From Euborellia annulipes (Eukaryota; Arthropoda; Insecta; Dermaptera; Anisolabididae), in contig JAKCPI010011781.1 of assembly GCA_023213315.1 (NCBI GenBank), positions 1-64,000 on the forward strand: a DNA stretch of 64,000 bases. Reading direction: 5' to 3'. Positions 1 to 11,073 of this stretch are shown in pieces. The notes beneath the pieces were generated by a model, which was not told the origin of the DNA, searched no databases, and saw nothing but the letters and a program-made list of their open reading frames with translations. Position numbers and translations under genes: made by a program. Position 1 is the stretch's first letter, and the number at the start of each line of letters is the position of its first letter.

Positions 1-75
1 GTCCCCAGAATCCAAAAAAAGTGGTTTTCGCAACATGCGTCTGTCTGTCTGTGAACAAAATATCTCTTATATAGG
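1..75 (+). mobile_element. Element A fragment (cut by window edge)
   Basis: Matches the part of element A that follows its AAAGTGGTTTTCGC segment and runs through the CTGTCTGT microsatellite to AACAAAATATCTC, as in the copies at 8634 and 12147. The left part lies outside the window and the right part is missing. Confidence 0.75.
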
Positions 76-719
76 ATCCAATTGAAAATAAATAAAACTT
101 AAATTTCTTTGGTCAAGATAAAAAGAAGGGGATTTGGTTTTGACCTGATACGAAACAACTTTTTATTTGAAACTTTTAAAAATACACTCTTTTTGGAGAT
201 ATAAAGATTCTTATAACGATAAGAAATTCATTAAAACAGAGGTGAATCAATCGGTGTAGGTACCGAGCCCACCAGAGACGGGATTGTGCCGCTAGTAATT
301 TCACTTTCCCTTTTACCCTGAAGCAAAAAAAAAAATAAATAAAAATAATATTTTAAAAAACCTTTTTTTGAAATCCTTACTTTGAAATAAAAATTAATTC
401 AATTATCCTTTTATGCAATTTTCAATTAATCGCTTGACTAGTTAAAAAAATAAATAAATAAATACATTGGCGTGTAAAAATCAAGTCATTGAACACAGAT
501 ACATACAACGTGTATAGTCATTTCTCTCTCTTTTTTTTTTAATGATGATGATAAAAAATAAAATTTTGAAGCAGTAACATCTATTTTGATAGTAAACATT
601 TTTTCATGATCTGTAATCAGAGATCGACAAATTGGAGAAATTTTACACAAAAAAAAACAAAACAAATTACGGGATTCCCTCATTAAATAAAAAAATTATT
701 ATTATCAGAAATTCCTATC
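76..719. other. Gene-free AT-rich spacer
   Basis: Mainly A/T runs and short AAAT repeats. No splice-flanked coding stretch, tRNA or inverted-repeat element could be recognised. The short ORFs here have no coding character. Confidence 0.5.
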
Positions 720-1142
720 GAGATCCTCGAAGACACACACCTCAAACCCAACCGGCACCCCGTGAAGTTACATTATTTTTGATCTCTAAATCCTCCTTCT
801 GCTTTCGTCTCTAACTAGTGAACTAATCCTTATTTCTGTTATCCCACCTTTTTTGCCCTCGGGCTTGGAGTAGCGGTTTTTCTATACCAAGGGTCGCGCG
901 TTCAGATCCCGGGCAATCCGAGGATTTTATTTAAGCGATTTGGATACCAAATGGTTTAAATGCCTGGACCCCAATAAATATATATTAATAAGTTTAAGTC
1001 TTAAATGGGCTAAGTTTCTGAAAAGACTAGGTGTGTGAATATTAGTGTGAGTGTGAGTTTAAAATCTTTTTTATGCTAAGGAGGATGTCCTAATTTGAGG
1101 AGTGACTCCCTCAGAGCCGACTCATTTCGAAGAATGCATCAC
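720..1142 (-). mobile_element. SINE-2 fragment, split by a SINE-1
   Basis: Bases 720-854 and about 1065-1142 match the 3' half and middle of the full SINE-2 at 51435-51990 in reverse (ACACACACCTCAAACCC, GATGTCCTAATTTGAGG, GAAGAATGCATCACT). A SINE-1 sits between the halves, so this SINE-2 is older than that SINE-1. Confidence 0.75.
855..1064 (+). mobile_element. SINE-1 (tRNA-headed), degraded
   Basis: The head GCCCTCGGGCTTGGAGTAG followed by a B-box-like GTTCAGATCCCGG matches the SINE-1 family. The body has TTTATTTAAGCGATTTGG and the GTGTGAGTGTGAGTTT tail. It is diverged from the better copies at 23721 and 33851, and it is inserted in a SINE-2. Confidence 0.75.
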
Positions 1143-1195
1143 TTACAAGCAAGTAGAGGGAGTAGAGTTGTCTTTGAGGGTTATTGTGGTGAAGG

Positions 1196-1936
1196 GGGCT
1201 CGCTGGTGTATTGGGCTAAGATGTCTGCTACTACAAATGAGATCCGTGTTCAAATCATGGGATTTTCCATTAAATAAAAATATTTATTTATTCTCAAACA
1301 GGGATTGGATTGGAATATTGAATCTCACCACAATAGCCCCCAGGCAACTCTACGAGGAGAGGGAGTTGTTGTGACATCCCGTCCTGTGGAAGGAACGTAA
1401 AGAAGGTTCCCTCTCAGTGATGCATTCTTCGAAAGGAGTCGGTGCTAGAGGGAGTCCCTCCTCAAACTAGGACATCCTCTCTAGCATAGAAGAGGTTGGA
1501 TAAAAGGAACAAGGAATAAGGATTAGTTCACTAGCTAGAAATGATCGCAGAAGGGGTTAAATAGGAAATGATGTAACTTCACGAGGTACAGGTTAACTAG
1601 GGGGGTGTCGGGGGAGCCTGCCCACTCCCAGAAGACTCTTGGCTCCCCCCCCCCAGAAAGCTCCCTGTCCCAAGAAAAATTTAGAAAATATGGCCCTTTC
1701 CAGGCTCCCCTGAGGATAGCTGGTCCAGGGCCCCTCCTCCAGCCAGAATAACTGGTCCATGCCCCCTCCTCCAGCGAGTGGTCCCATGGCCCACCCCAGC
1801 CAAATTCTTCAGTTATGCTCATATGCAGGTAGATGGCTATGGTTGGGTTTGAGGTGTGTGTCTTCGCGCACGAAAGCACCTCGGGTAATTAAACGGGGAT
1901 CCCAATAGGAATTTCCAATAATAATAATAATAATAT
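1196..1936 (+). mobile_element. SINE-2 copy interrupted by a short element
   Basis: The tRNA-like head GGCTCGCTGGTGTATTGG is followed by the family body (ACGAGGAGAGGGAGTTG, CATTCTTCGAAAGGAG, CAAACTAGGACATCC) and an AAT-repeat tail. Bases 1591-1823 are a foreign insertion. This copy abuts the reversed SINE-2 at 720-1142. Confidence 0.8.
1591..1823. mobile_element. Short inverted-repeat element, GC/C-rich
   Basis: It interrupts SINE-2 between GAGGTACA and TGCAGGTAGATGG. Its ends (TTAACTAGGGG and CAGTTATGCTCAT) and its interior (GGTCCCATGGCCCACC, CCAGCCAAATT) match the element at 46458-46633 inside the piggyBac transposase remnant. It is non-coding; the ORFs in it are spurious. Confidence 0.6.
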
Positions 1937-1937
1937 T

Positions 1938-1978
1938 GTGATGAGATCCAATATTCCAATCCAGGGCATTTTTGACGA
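1938..1978 (-). mobile_element. SINE-2 short fragment
   Basis: GATCCAATATTCCAATCCAG followed by GATTTGTTTAC is the reverse of the SINE-2 segment near 51535-51580. It is only about 40 bp. Confidence 0.55.
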
Positions 1979-2020
1979 TTTGTTTACAAATAAATACATG
2001 TATGTCTTTTATAAATTAGA

Positions 2021-3160
2021 ATAGGGACCGTGCGTCTAGACCTTTGCGCCAACTAGTGGCAATCATCTTAATTAGTCGGGGGATTTGTTAAATATTTAAC
2101 ATGTGATTTATTTTTGAATAATTATTAATTAAATATATTGAGATTATTTGAAGTTTGTCGACTTTAAGAAAAAAATTGCTGTATCCGTGGCTGTAATAAT
2201 ACCTCACTTCAGAAACCTGGAATGGATGTGAAAGTGAAATTTTATAAATTTCCAGATAGCCACATGAAAATAGCAAAACGTAAACAGTGGATAAAAACAG
2301 TAAAAAATTATGACTAAGTCCAAAATTAATTAAAAATATATTACATAATTAAAATGAATTTTGAGATTAAACTCGACGCATGTAAATAACTCATTTTGTT
2401 AACCAGGTTCTTAATATTTATGACATTTATTTCATAATAAAAGCTTAACCTTAAAACTTTTTTCGATTTCAGAGAAAATCCAAATCAAAATTCGAGAATT
2501 TGTAGTAATACTCATTTTATAAACAACGAAAAATCGGAACATCCGTCTTATATTCCCTCGATTTTTCCTGGAAGCAAAAAATATTTTTAAAAAATATACA
2601 ATCCTTGTGAGGTATCCGGCTATTAAAAATTCGTGAATTACTAAAAGCTGCTAGTACTAATAAGTAATAAACTAATAAGTACTAATAAATCCTCTTTTGG
2701 TCACAAAGACCTATTCACCCCAGAAGAAGTAGATGTAACATAACCTTCTGTAAGGATACATATTGAACGGGTTAATCAACGAATTAAGAACTTTAAAATT
2801 TTATCTAAAGTTCCAAATTCATTATTTCCTCATATTGATGAGAACTTGAATATAAAACGAATGATTTGGATTTAAATGTGACTTTGACGCTTATGACACT
2901 TTCAAAAGAATTTGTTTTTTCAACTACCGCATAGACATGATTTGAGTTGAATATTTTTTTTCTCTTTTTTATCATTGTGGCCGCGTATAATATTACTGAC
3001 AACTAGTTGAAATCAGTATTTTATTATTTTTTTCATTTTTTTAAATATTTTATGTTGTTTGCAATGAATGTTTACATTCCGCAAAGTTTGTCAAAAGAAC
3101 ACTAGACAGCGCTTACTTAGGCTATAGTGCTGCCTCTATGTTTCACGCACGATCCCTATA
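2021..3160. mobile_element. Putative DNA transposon remnant with short inverted ends
   Basis: The left end ATAGGGACCGTGCGT and right end ACGCACGATCCCTAT are imperfect inverted repeats about 1.1 kb apart. The interior is AT-rich with no transposase that I can read. The target duplication is unclear, so the superfamily is not assigned. A SINE-1 abuts the right end. Confidence 0.45.
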
Positions 3161-3441
3161 CCCTCGGGGTTTGGTGTAGAGGTTAGCGTGCTAACCTCGT
3201 ATACCAAACGTCGCGGGTTCGGACCCCAGGCAGTCCGATGATTTTATTTAAACCAATCGGATACCAAATGGCTTAAATAAGAATGCCTGGACCCCCAATA
3301 TATGTATATTAATTAATAACGGATATCGTAAATGTCTTATATGGCCTGAGTTGCCGAAAAGACAGTGTGAATGTGTGTGTGAGTGTGAGTGTGAATGAGA
3401 AAAAAGTGTGTGTGTTTAAAAAAAATACATAAATAAATAAA
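3161..3441 (+). mobile_element. SINE-1 copy
   Basis: CCCTCGGGGTTTGGTGTAG starts a tRNA-like head with A-box-like GTAGAGGTTAGCG and B-box-like GGGTTCGGACCCC. The body has TTTATTTAA and AAATGGCTTAAAT, a GTGTGAGTGTGAG tract and an A-rich tail. Small ORFs rich in Ser/His repeats are translations of this tract on the other strand. Confidence 0.85.
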
Positions 3442-4224
3442 TTAGAATAAGCAATCAAAACACTTTCTACGTTCAAATTTTGACCTTTTAACCTTTCGTT
3501 AGATTTAAGTATTAATAATTTCATTGTTAAAACAATATAGCTTTAATCAAATCCTTCAATCCAAACAATTTTTTTTTTTCAATAAGTTACGTAGACCTAT
3601 TTCTTATAATCATATAAAATTTCCGTTGGACGATTGAGTGAATGTATCAATGATAAATGGTGTGTGAACAATTTGAACCTTCCGGATTGTGTTTGTTCGT
3701 ACATGAGAGGCATTGTTCCAGGATTAAACTCTTTCTCTCTTTTTTTTTTTGGGCATCGACCCATTTTTTTTTTCTGGAAATGTTCCATAAACTCTTTTTT
3801 TTTTTTAATACTTCCCTCCACCCCTGCTTTTGTTATATAGGCTACTCTATTTGGGGTAGATATGTTGGGCGTGATATGATGTTGGTGGGAAAGGTTAAGA
3901 TCTGAGGGTGGGGAAAAAAAAATCATAGAGGCGATTCAGCAGAAATCAAGTAAGGAATTTGGTCACTTTTCTATATAAATATGGGGGGGGGGGGGGGGGG
4001 AGGCGAACGATTTGTTGAAAATTGATAACTACACTCTCATATAAATAGTGATTTTGTGGTTAATTTAATTAATCTTCACTAAGAAAAGATATTTTTTTAT
4101 AAATGTCTGTTGATAAAGGATGAATAAAAAAGGCTAAGCAGCTATGATTATTTCTTTATTGCATTCAAATTCATAGCGACTTTTCGGTCGACTATTCGAC
4201 CATCTTCATGGCTATAATGGTGTA
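3442..4224. other. Gene-free stretch with homopolymer tracts
   Basis: Several T-runs and one G-run of about 18 at 3983-4001. The ORFs on both strands here are low-complexity (poly-Phe or poly-Lys) and are not supported as genes. Confidence 0.45.
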
Positions 4225-4395
4225 TACAAAGATCTTTCCTATGAAGTACAGGAGTAAAGTAGTCGTCAGAAAATTTCAATGGCAAAAGGAGGGTAAAGTT
4301 TGGGTGGGTTGGGGGCCCGGAACTTTTGAGATGAATCCAATACATTCTCTCTATAATATATACCAGTATATTTATAGAGGTAAGAGAAAGTAAAA
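4225..4395 (-). mobile_element. Element A fragment with internal deletion
   Basis: Reverse orientation: CTATGAAGTACAGGAGTAAA through TTTCAATGGCAAAA, then a jump to GATGAATCCAATAC and the left terminus as AGAGGTAAGAGAAAGTA. The central part of the element is lost. Confidence 0.7.
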
Positions 4396-4480
4396 ATACT
4401 GTATATTCACTCACACTCATCGATCTTTCCTCTCATCATCTTGTTTTGTCATCAAATATTTATTTTTTAAGATTGTTGAT

Positions 4481-4735
4481 GCCCACGGGGCTTGGAGTAG
4501 TTGGTAGCGTGTCTACCTTCTATACCTAACGGCGCGGGTTCGGACCCCAGGCAGTCCGATGATTTTATTTAAGGCATTTGGATACCAAATGACTTAAATA
4601 AAAATGCCTGGACACCCAATTGATATATTAAAACATACTGAGTATCGTTAAAAATCTTAAATGGCCTCAGTTGCCGAAAAGACTGTGAACGTGAGTGTAA
4701 ATGAGAAAAAAAGTGTGAATGTTTAAAAAAAAAAA
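4481..4735 (+). mobile_element. SINE-1 copy with target duplication
   Basis: Head GCCCACGGGGCTTGGAGTAG, B-box-like GGGTTCGGACCCC, and a poly-A tail. AGATTGTTGAT occurs just before the head and again right after the tail, which fits retrotransposition. Confidence 0.85.
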
Positions 4736-4891
4736 AAGATTGTTGATTGCTTCAAATTGTATGGCATACTATTTTACCATTTCGCCGTTTGAATAGCAAT
4801 GATCGAGCATAAAATGGCTGGATTTTGGTCATTTTTCTTTTTGGATTCTTAAAACATGGATTTCCATTTATTTTTTTTTATTTTTTAAATC

Positions 4892-5132
4892 ATTTATTTC
4901 ATTAAATAAAAATATTTATTTAATGTAAACAAATCCTCAAGCAAGCACTGTATTGGAATTTTGGATCGGATCACAATAGCCCTAAGGCAATTCTACGAGG
5001 AGAGGGAGTTGCTGTGACATCCCGTCCTGTGGAAGGGACGTAAAGAAGGTTCCGTCTTAGTGATGCATTCTTCGAAAGGAGTAGATGCTGAGGAAGTTCC
5101 TCCTCAAACTAGGACATCCTCCCTAGCATTGA
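4892..5132 (+). mobile_element. SINE-2 fragment
   Basis: Begins in the palindromic AAATAAAAATATTTATTT segment and runs through ACGAGGAGAGGGAGTTG and CAAACTAGGACATCC to AGCATTGAAGAG. It lacks the tRNA-like head and the 3' end. Confidence 0.8.
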
Positions 5133-5376
5133 AGAGACATAGAAGATTTTCAATGATTTTGTTTTCTTGTTTTAGTCTTATTTTTACCTATATGCTTATA
5201 ATTAATTTGACATTTCTTTGTTATAATCACTTTCGCTGTAATTGGAAGAATTTCTGTACGAAATTTTAATTCATTAAATAAATAAATAAACGGGGGAGTA
5301 ATTTCAAATAATAAAATGTTTCTTGGGAGCCACTCCCTGTGGAAGGTACCATCCAATGCTTAACAACACCGATCTC

Positions 5377-6243
5377 CGTATGTGTTGGTTATTCTTTTGC
5401 CAGGTGAATTTTTATTGCGATTACAATACTTTCCCTCGATAAATTGACCCTTATGTATTTTTATTACAACATAAAAAAAAAAAAAAATTTGACACCAATT
5501 GTATTCAAATCTTTTTTTAAAGAGGTTCAACTTTGTGAAAACGAAACTTTACAAGTTTCAAAGATAAGGAAAGAAAACGAACGAACAAGTCGATTATTCA
5601 TTCATCGGAAATGAAAATTGTCAGATAAATACGTAGGCTATATAATAAAATGGAGAGTTAAAAAAAAAAAAAATACTCAATACAATCCTTTCTAAACTAG
5701 GTCAAAGACCTATAATGATATCACAAGGAAATGTCGTTTTTTTTCTTTTGTGAAAAGCAGTTACTAACCAATTTAGTGTTTACCCATATTTGTGGTAGTT
5801 TAGTGAGTGAGTGAGTGAGTGAGTGAGTGAGTCACTCCCTTTGCCCTTTGCTTTGAGGCAGAACCCCCATCCCCCCTTTGCGTCCTCTTTGCAAGTCAAC
5901 CGTGTCTTGGACAGGTGTGCTGCTTGCTTGCTGTTACTTGGACCAAAGCAAAACATACACATAGGACAAGTATAAATAAGCTTTATGTTGTTGTTGTTGT
6001 TAGGGGGAAAAAAATAAACTTCTTTTACAAATAAATAAATAAAACGGAAAGTGAAACTTCTTTGCTCACTTACGCCATCATTTGGGCTGAAAAATTTTAT
6101 GATTTTGGAGTCGGGAGGAAACTTTGAATATATTTTCTCCCCTTCCTCCTCAATAAAATTTTGGGACCACCACAGCACTTCGTATGTGTTGGTTATTCTT
6201 TTGCCAGGTGAATTTCTATTGCGATTACAATACTTTTCCTCGC
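5377..6243 (+). repeat. Pair of about 65-bp direct repeats
   Basis: TATGTGTTGGTTATTC ... CAGGTGAATTT ... GCGATTACAATACTTT occurs at 5377-5440 and again at 6181-6243 with few differences. The sequence between them is unrelated. A dispersed repeat or the ends of a small element are both possible; no coding sequence is visible. Confidence 0.5.
5799..5833 (+). repeat. GTGA microsatellite
   Basis: About eight copies of GTGA in a row. Spurious Ser/Leu/Thr-His ORFs come from it. Confidence 0.9.
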
Positions 6244-6469
6244 AAAACATTCTGAATAATAATAATAAAATTTATTTAAAATTTGAATAAACATACAGGT
6301 CATACATCGTACATATTTATGACATGTTTTATAATATATACTCCCATCCGCAGATCTACTCCAAAGAGCATCCTTGATTCTTGTATAGCAGTTTTATTAT
6401 GTTCATGTTTTAATCAAGGGAAAATTAAAAAAAAAAAAAAACCTCATAAAAAATAAAATAAACTAGTTT

Positions 6470-6905
6470 CTATCCCATTCCCATTGAGTGCGTGCGTTTA
6501 GGAATTTTATCCTTCAGAGACTTGACACCAAGATCTACACTGATTTCTTGATTATTGATCCCAGGAGGTGGATTTGCAATCATTCTCAAGGCCTTGGTGT
6601 CGACTATCACTGATTTGACATTTGCTGCCTTCTGAAACCACACTTCGCTTCCCCATTCAAGGAATGGCCTAATAATGGAGGTGTAAGCTCTGGTTTTTAG
6701 CAAAGAGCTTAGCTGAACATGCCTCCCAAAGGGTACAAACTCCTGACCCCCTCGCTTGCAATCCTAGAGGTATACCCAGCATGCGCTCTCCAATTTAACT
6801 TATTGTCTATTCTGAGTCCCAAATATTTAATCTCTTTTGAAAACCTGAAAGTCCTTCCAAAAAGCTAGATATCCATATTCTTGAACCTTCGCCTTTTCGA
6901 TGCTT
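6470..6905 (-). pseudogene. LINE reverse transcriptase C-terminal remnant
   Basis: Read on the minus strand, the frame gives EIKYLGLRIDNKLNWRAH, then after a frame break RAYTSIIRPFLEWGSEVW and later ALRMIANPPPGI. This is the thumb and post-RT region of Jockey/I-type non-LTR retrotransposons (IKYLGxxID...W...H followed by RPxLEYGSExW). There are frame disruptions near 6703-6720, and neither the endonuclease nor the catalytic FADD region is present, so it is a dead 5'-truncated fragment. The clade is not certain. Confidence 0.75.
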
Positions 6906-7361
6906 AGAGAAACATTCGGCATTCCCGTCACTCTGGTGTGGAAGGGTTCACACATCTATATCTTTCAATTAAAATTTAGGGTTCCTGAGATTAAGCCTGT
7001 ATATACCTGGTACGAGGTGGGACACACAAAAAATGAGACTTGTTCAATAAATCATTTTACTTGTAGAATCTACTTGCAATTCTCCGTGACATTATCACAT
7101 TCAAAGTAGTCTCTCTTCTACATTCGGTGCTACCATTTCTGGTAATACTGTAATTCTGGAACGAAGTGTTTGGAGGAGATTTCGCCCGTGTGTCGTGGTG
7201 TCCTGTCACTCCTTTTTTCCTTAATTTTTTCACGAAGTCTTTTTAGTAGGCCTCATTCAATTTAGTAGGATTCAGTTGAAGAGATTCAGGTAAAAGCCGA
7301 GAATCTTCTGAAGGACCTAGCAGCAGAAGTGGGTGAATGCTTGCTGCAGGGAACTAGAGTG
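6906..7361. other. Unassigned, possible DNA transposon debris
   Basis: GAGGTGGGACACAC and nearby bases resemble Tc1/mariner-type terminal sequence, but no paired inverted end or transposase could be confirmed. Confidence 0.25.
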
Positions 7362-7456
7362 GATGTCCTAGTTTGAGGAGGAACTCCCTTAGGACCGACT
7401 CCTTTCGAAGAATGCATCACTGAGAGAGAACCTTCTTCAAGTCACTTCTACAGGAC
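7362..7456 (-). mobile_element. SINE-2 fragment
   Basis: GGATGTCCTAGTTTGAGG through GAAGAATGCATCACTGAG to GACGGGATGTCACAGCAA, reverse of the SINE-2 middle. Confidence 0.75.
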
Positions 7457-7499
7457 GGGATGTCACAGCAATATATAAATTTTGCATTAATAATTTAAA

Positions 7500-7695
7500 A
7501 GAATACTAAATATCTTATCTGTCAATAGTCGAGCACTCTTGCAAAAGATGGCAGGCTAGTCTAACAGTCGATAAACTATTAGCCTATATCTGGCCTGTAT
7601 TTATATGCTTTTATAAAAGATACATATTATATAATAGCATTTATAAAGTATCCAACCAAACGCATTAAATTATTAGCTATCATTCTGACATCTGA
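7500..7695 (-). repeat. Dispersed repeat R7.5, partner at 18733-18950
   Basis: AAGATGGCAGGCTAGTCTAA, CTATATCTGGCCT and TATCATTCTGACATC are the reverse complement of the 18.7-18.95 kb segment with moderate divergence. This shows a repeat family of at least 200 bp; its type is unknown. Confidence 0.6.
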
Positions 7696-8633
7696 ATACG
7701 CCACTACTCCGATTAATACGGGTATTTAGGGTAGTGGAAAGTGTTGTTGGTCTTCAGGGAAAGTTCTTCAATTTGTTGACTGTTCAATTTATAACAAACG
7801 ATTCCCATTTATGGTCCAATTTGTGACACATTTTCTCTGCAAACTTCTCGGCTGGATTATTTACGTCACTGCCACCTGCGGTGTTCCAAGAAAATAGCAA
7901 GGGAATAAACTTCTCTCGCCTTTGGTCTTTCGATCAAATGAACTATACTCCAAAAGGGTGCAATGTTATTGACTAGCGTGAACAAAAAGGGAGAGAGGAA
8001 CCCCCTCCCTTCCTCCCTCCCTCCATCATATCATAAAACAATACTCCAAGTTGAAATGATCATTTATTTTCTAAAACTTGTGCCTTATAAATTTGATACG
8101 TAAATGGGTGTTTGGATAATGAAATGTAGACGCCACCAATCAATCTCCTCTATAAAAAAAAAATCCCATTAAAATTCGTAGTATAGTTCCTGAGTAAAAT
8201 GCGACACAAAAAATTGAAATTAAATTAAATCACACAATTATTATTCTATGATCAATACTACTATACCTGGTATATATTTATTTTGCCAATTTAGAATATT
8301 GCAATGCAAATTGAGCCTAGCTAGTGATCTATTGAGGACCAAAGGAAAAAAAAAATTATATAGCAATTTGTATTATTATTCATTTGAAAGAATTAAATAT
8401 TATAATTAATTTACTTTAACTTGTCATAAGGAAAGAGATAGAATCCAACGATTTCTAATGGGTCAAATTATAGATTTTCATTATGTGAGCCATTCATTCC
8501 ATTTGAGAATTTGGGGTCATTTTTAATGGAATTTTCATAACCTTTGCAAAATTTTAATTTAAATATAAGTTTATAGATATAAAGAATCGATCGATGTTTA
8601 ATAAAATTTTATTGTTTAATTATTAAACTTTTT
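7696..8633. other. Gene-free AT-rich stretch
   Basis: No coding, RNA-gene or transposon termini could be recognised. Confidence 0.4.
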
Positions 8634-9270
8634 ACTTTCTCTTACCTATATATATATGTTAATATATATAGAGAGAGAGAAAGTATTGAATTCATATCAG
8701 ATGGATATACACGTTTTGAGGTCCCCTGAATCCAAAAAAGTGGTTTTCGCGACATGGTCTGTCTATCTGTGTGTCTGTGAACAAAATATCTCATGAACCA
8801 AAAGAGCTAAGAGGTTGAAATTTTATATTCAAATTAGACACCCCCAATGGGACGTGACACGAAGCTTTTGAGCAAATTCGACCAAAGAGTACAAGTACTT
8901 TACTTACGCACTTTTTCAGTTTTTTTCGATTTTCTCTAAATTCGCTCCAACGATTTTTTTTTTTAATTCATAAATCAATTATTTTTTAGATGCTCTTTCA
9001 AATGTATATTCTCATTTTGTGATTGAAATCTTCTGAAGACCACTTTACTCTTGTTCTTCATAGGGATAATAGGAGAAATGGTTGCCATCGTAACAAAATA
9101 TAAATATTTTCCCATACTTATAAATTTTACATCTTGAAATTCGAATGTACCGTACTGTCGGAAACTAAATACATGTCGACACAAAAAATCTGGTGAGACA
9201 AGCACAGAACACAACTTTCGAACACCGAAGGTAAGAGAAAGTTGTGTGCTGTGCGCCAGTCACACCAGAT
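8634..9270 (+). mobile_element. Element A, near full length
   Basis: Left end ACTTTCTCTTACC with a small hairpin (GAGAGAGAAAGTA), a GTCTGT tract, the body motif ATCAATTATTTTTTAGATGC, and the terminal hairpin from CTGGTGAGACAAGCACAG to CCAGTCACACCAG. It sits in a T-run (TTTT before, ATTTTT after). There is no protein. The ORFs in it are spurious but are repeated wherever A occurs, which can mislead gene finders. Confidence 0.85.
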
Positions 9271-9463
9271 TTTTATAGTTCTAAGTCTTGGGTTCAAGCA
9301 AAACTCTCGGTGGCCAGTTCACTAATACAAAATATATTTTATTTATCCCCACTCTTTTTTTTTTTTTTCTTTTTGTAAAGTAGGTATAATCCAACACATA
9401 ATCTCTCCAGAGAGTGGAATAAAAAAGCTCCTATAAATTCCTTATTAGTTATTTAGTCTATGT

Positions 9464-9498
<35 letters not shown>

Positions 9499-10000
9499 AA
9501 GCACAATGTAATACAGACAGAGAGGGGGAGTGAGATCACACAAATTTTTAATGTGACGTTTCACTCCGTGTTGTTACCGTCTGTCTGTCTCTCTGTCACC
9601 TTCCCTCTCTCTTCTCTCTCTCGCTCACTCGTTTTACTAGAAAATTAGCTTTTAAATATTTGATTTGTTCTAAATTTAAATTTTATCAAACAAAATGCTT
9701 TTTTCAAATACTAGCCTCTAAATATTCAAGTCGATTTCATTTAAGATTTTTTCTTTTTTTTTTATTGATTTTTCATGTTCTATACCCATTTTTTTTTCTG
9801 TTTTCATGTCAATAATATATATAATCACTAAAATCCATTTAGATTGAAATTTTAAAACCATTAGATTGTATTAATTTTATTTTATTGATAGCGATGTTTA
9901 TTAAATTCCATTGCCTGCAGTAGAACGGTTAAGTAGATGACAGAGGGGGGAGGGGGTGGTAGCCTCGGGTATTTTTAATTGCAGTGTCCGTCTCTTTGTT
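9271..10000. other. Gene-free stretch with GA microsatellite
   Basis: Contains a GA tract at 9468-9496 and CT-rich runs near 9580-9620. Nothing else is recognised. Confidence 0.5.
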
Positions 10001-10002
10001 AA

Positions 10003-11073
10003 GGTACGTGTACACTGTAGATTTGTTTGCTAGATTTAGTCTCGCTAGAGCTATATGAGACTCAATCTACAAATGGACACACCATTGAGAGCACTCTAGC
10101 TAGATTAGGTCTAAAGTCTGGCGAGATTGACAAAATCTAGCTAGAGTATCAGTGGACACACCTCCGTGACTTTCTCTCTAGAGTGATCTCGCTCTATTTG
10201 ACTGATTAAATAGAGCAGTTGCTCTAGCTGCTTTTGACAATCTGAATTGAGTATCTTTTTTCCTTATTATTGGTTCTATCTTCTTTACTAAACGATCATA
10301 GTCTTTAGGGCACATACCTTAAATGTTTTTATACGATTTGAAGTCGTCATTATGAATTTCTTTCAAAAGATCAGTAAATATTTCTGTCTTTCTAACCTAA
10401 CTTCTAACACCCTTCGTTTCTTGTTTGTTCGCTGTTCGTGTTTATTTCTTTTCTTCATAATAAATATTATTTCGTTATTAATTTTATTTTTCAATCATAT
10501 CAATAAATAAAAGATTCAATTACTATATTTTATTTGATAATATTATAATTATTTTCAAATTTAGTTTTAAAATTTGTAATAATATATAATTTAAAATATT
10601 TATAATTGAAAGTTTTGTCGAAATAAAATATTAATAATTTTAATGAATTTAATAGAAGAGAAATATACTGTATTAAATTTTAATAAAAATGCGTGGAAGG
10701 AGATGTGTGAACCTTTCCAATATAAGTTCTTCCATAATAAGTGCATTGCTCGCCTCTATTTAATTGATTTGTTTTTTATCAAATCCTTTCAGTCCCCTAG
10801 CTAAGCCCCTGGAAGGTACCTAAACGGTCGGTAAACTGCAAGTTATACAAATAAATTATGTGAGATAACTGGAGTATAGCTAGAGGAAATATACGACTGC
10901 AAAATTCTATAGTATACACACCCAAGAGAGTTGTCTAGCTAGACTTGACTCTAGGTCTTCTCTACGGTGCTCTAGCTAGAGCTGAAATCTCTGCAGTGTA
11001 CACACCCAATTAGATTTGTCTAGCTAGAGTAAATAAAATCTAGCTAGATTTTACTCTACAATGTACACGTACC
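10003..11073. mobile_element. Non-autonomous DNA transposon with repeated subterminal motif
   Basis: The termini GGTACGTGTACACTGTAG and CTACAATGTACACGTACC are inverted repeats. Inside both ends the motif TCTAGCTAGA and variants (CTCTAGCTAG, CTAGCTAGAG) recur in many copies, and GTGTACAC / GGACACACC also repeat. The interior is AT-rich without a transposase. The flanks give at best a 3-bp TAA duplication, so the superfamily is left open. Confidence 0.65.

Noticed and set aside
3161..3240. Functional tRNA gene
   Set aside because: A- and B-box-like text is present but the cloverleaf is poor and the sequence continues into a SINE body with a poly-A tail; the same holds for other SINE heads.
3309..3524. 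Ser/His/Thr-rich small ORFs here and at 23809, 33739 and 47502
   Set aside because: They are translations of the GTGTGAGTGTGAG tract of SINE-1, recurring wherever the SINE occurs.
5780..6250. 156-codon minus-strand ORF
   Set aside because: Low-complexity, includes the GTGA microsatellite and one of the direct repeats, and has no recognisable domain.
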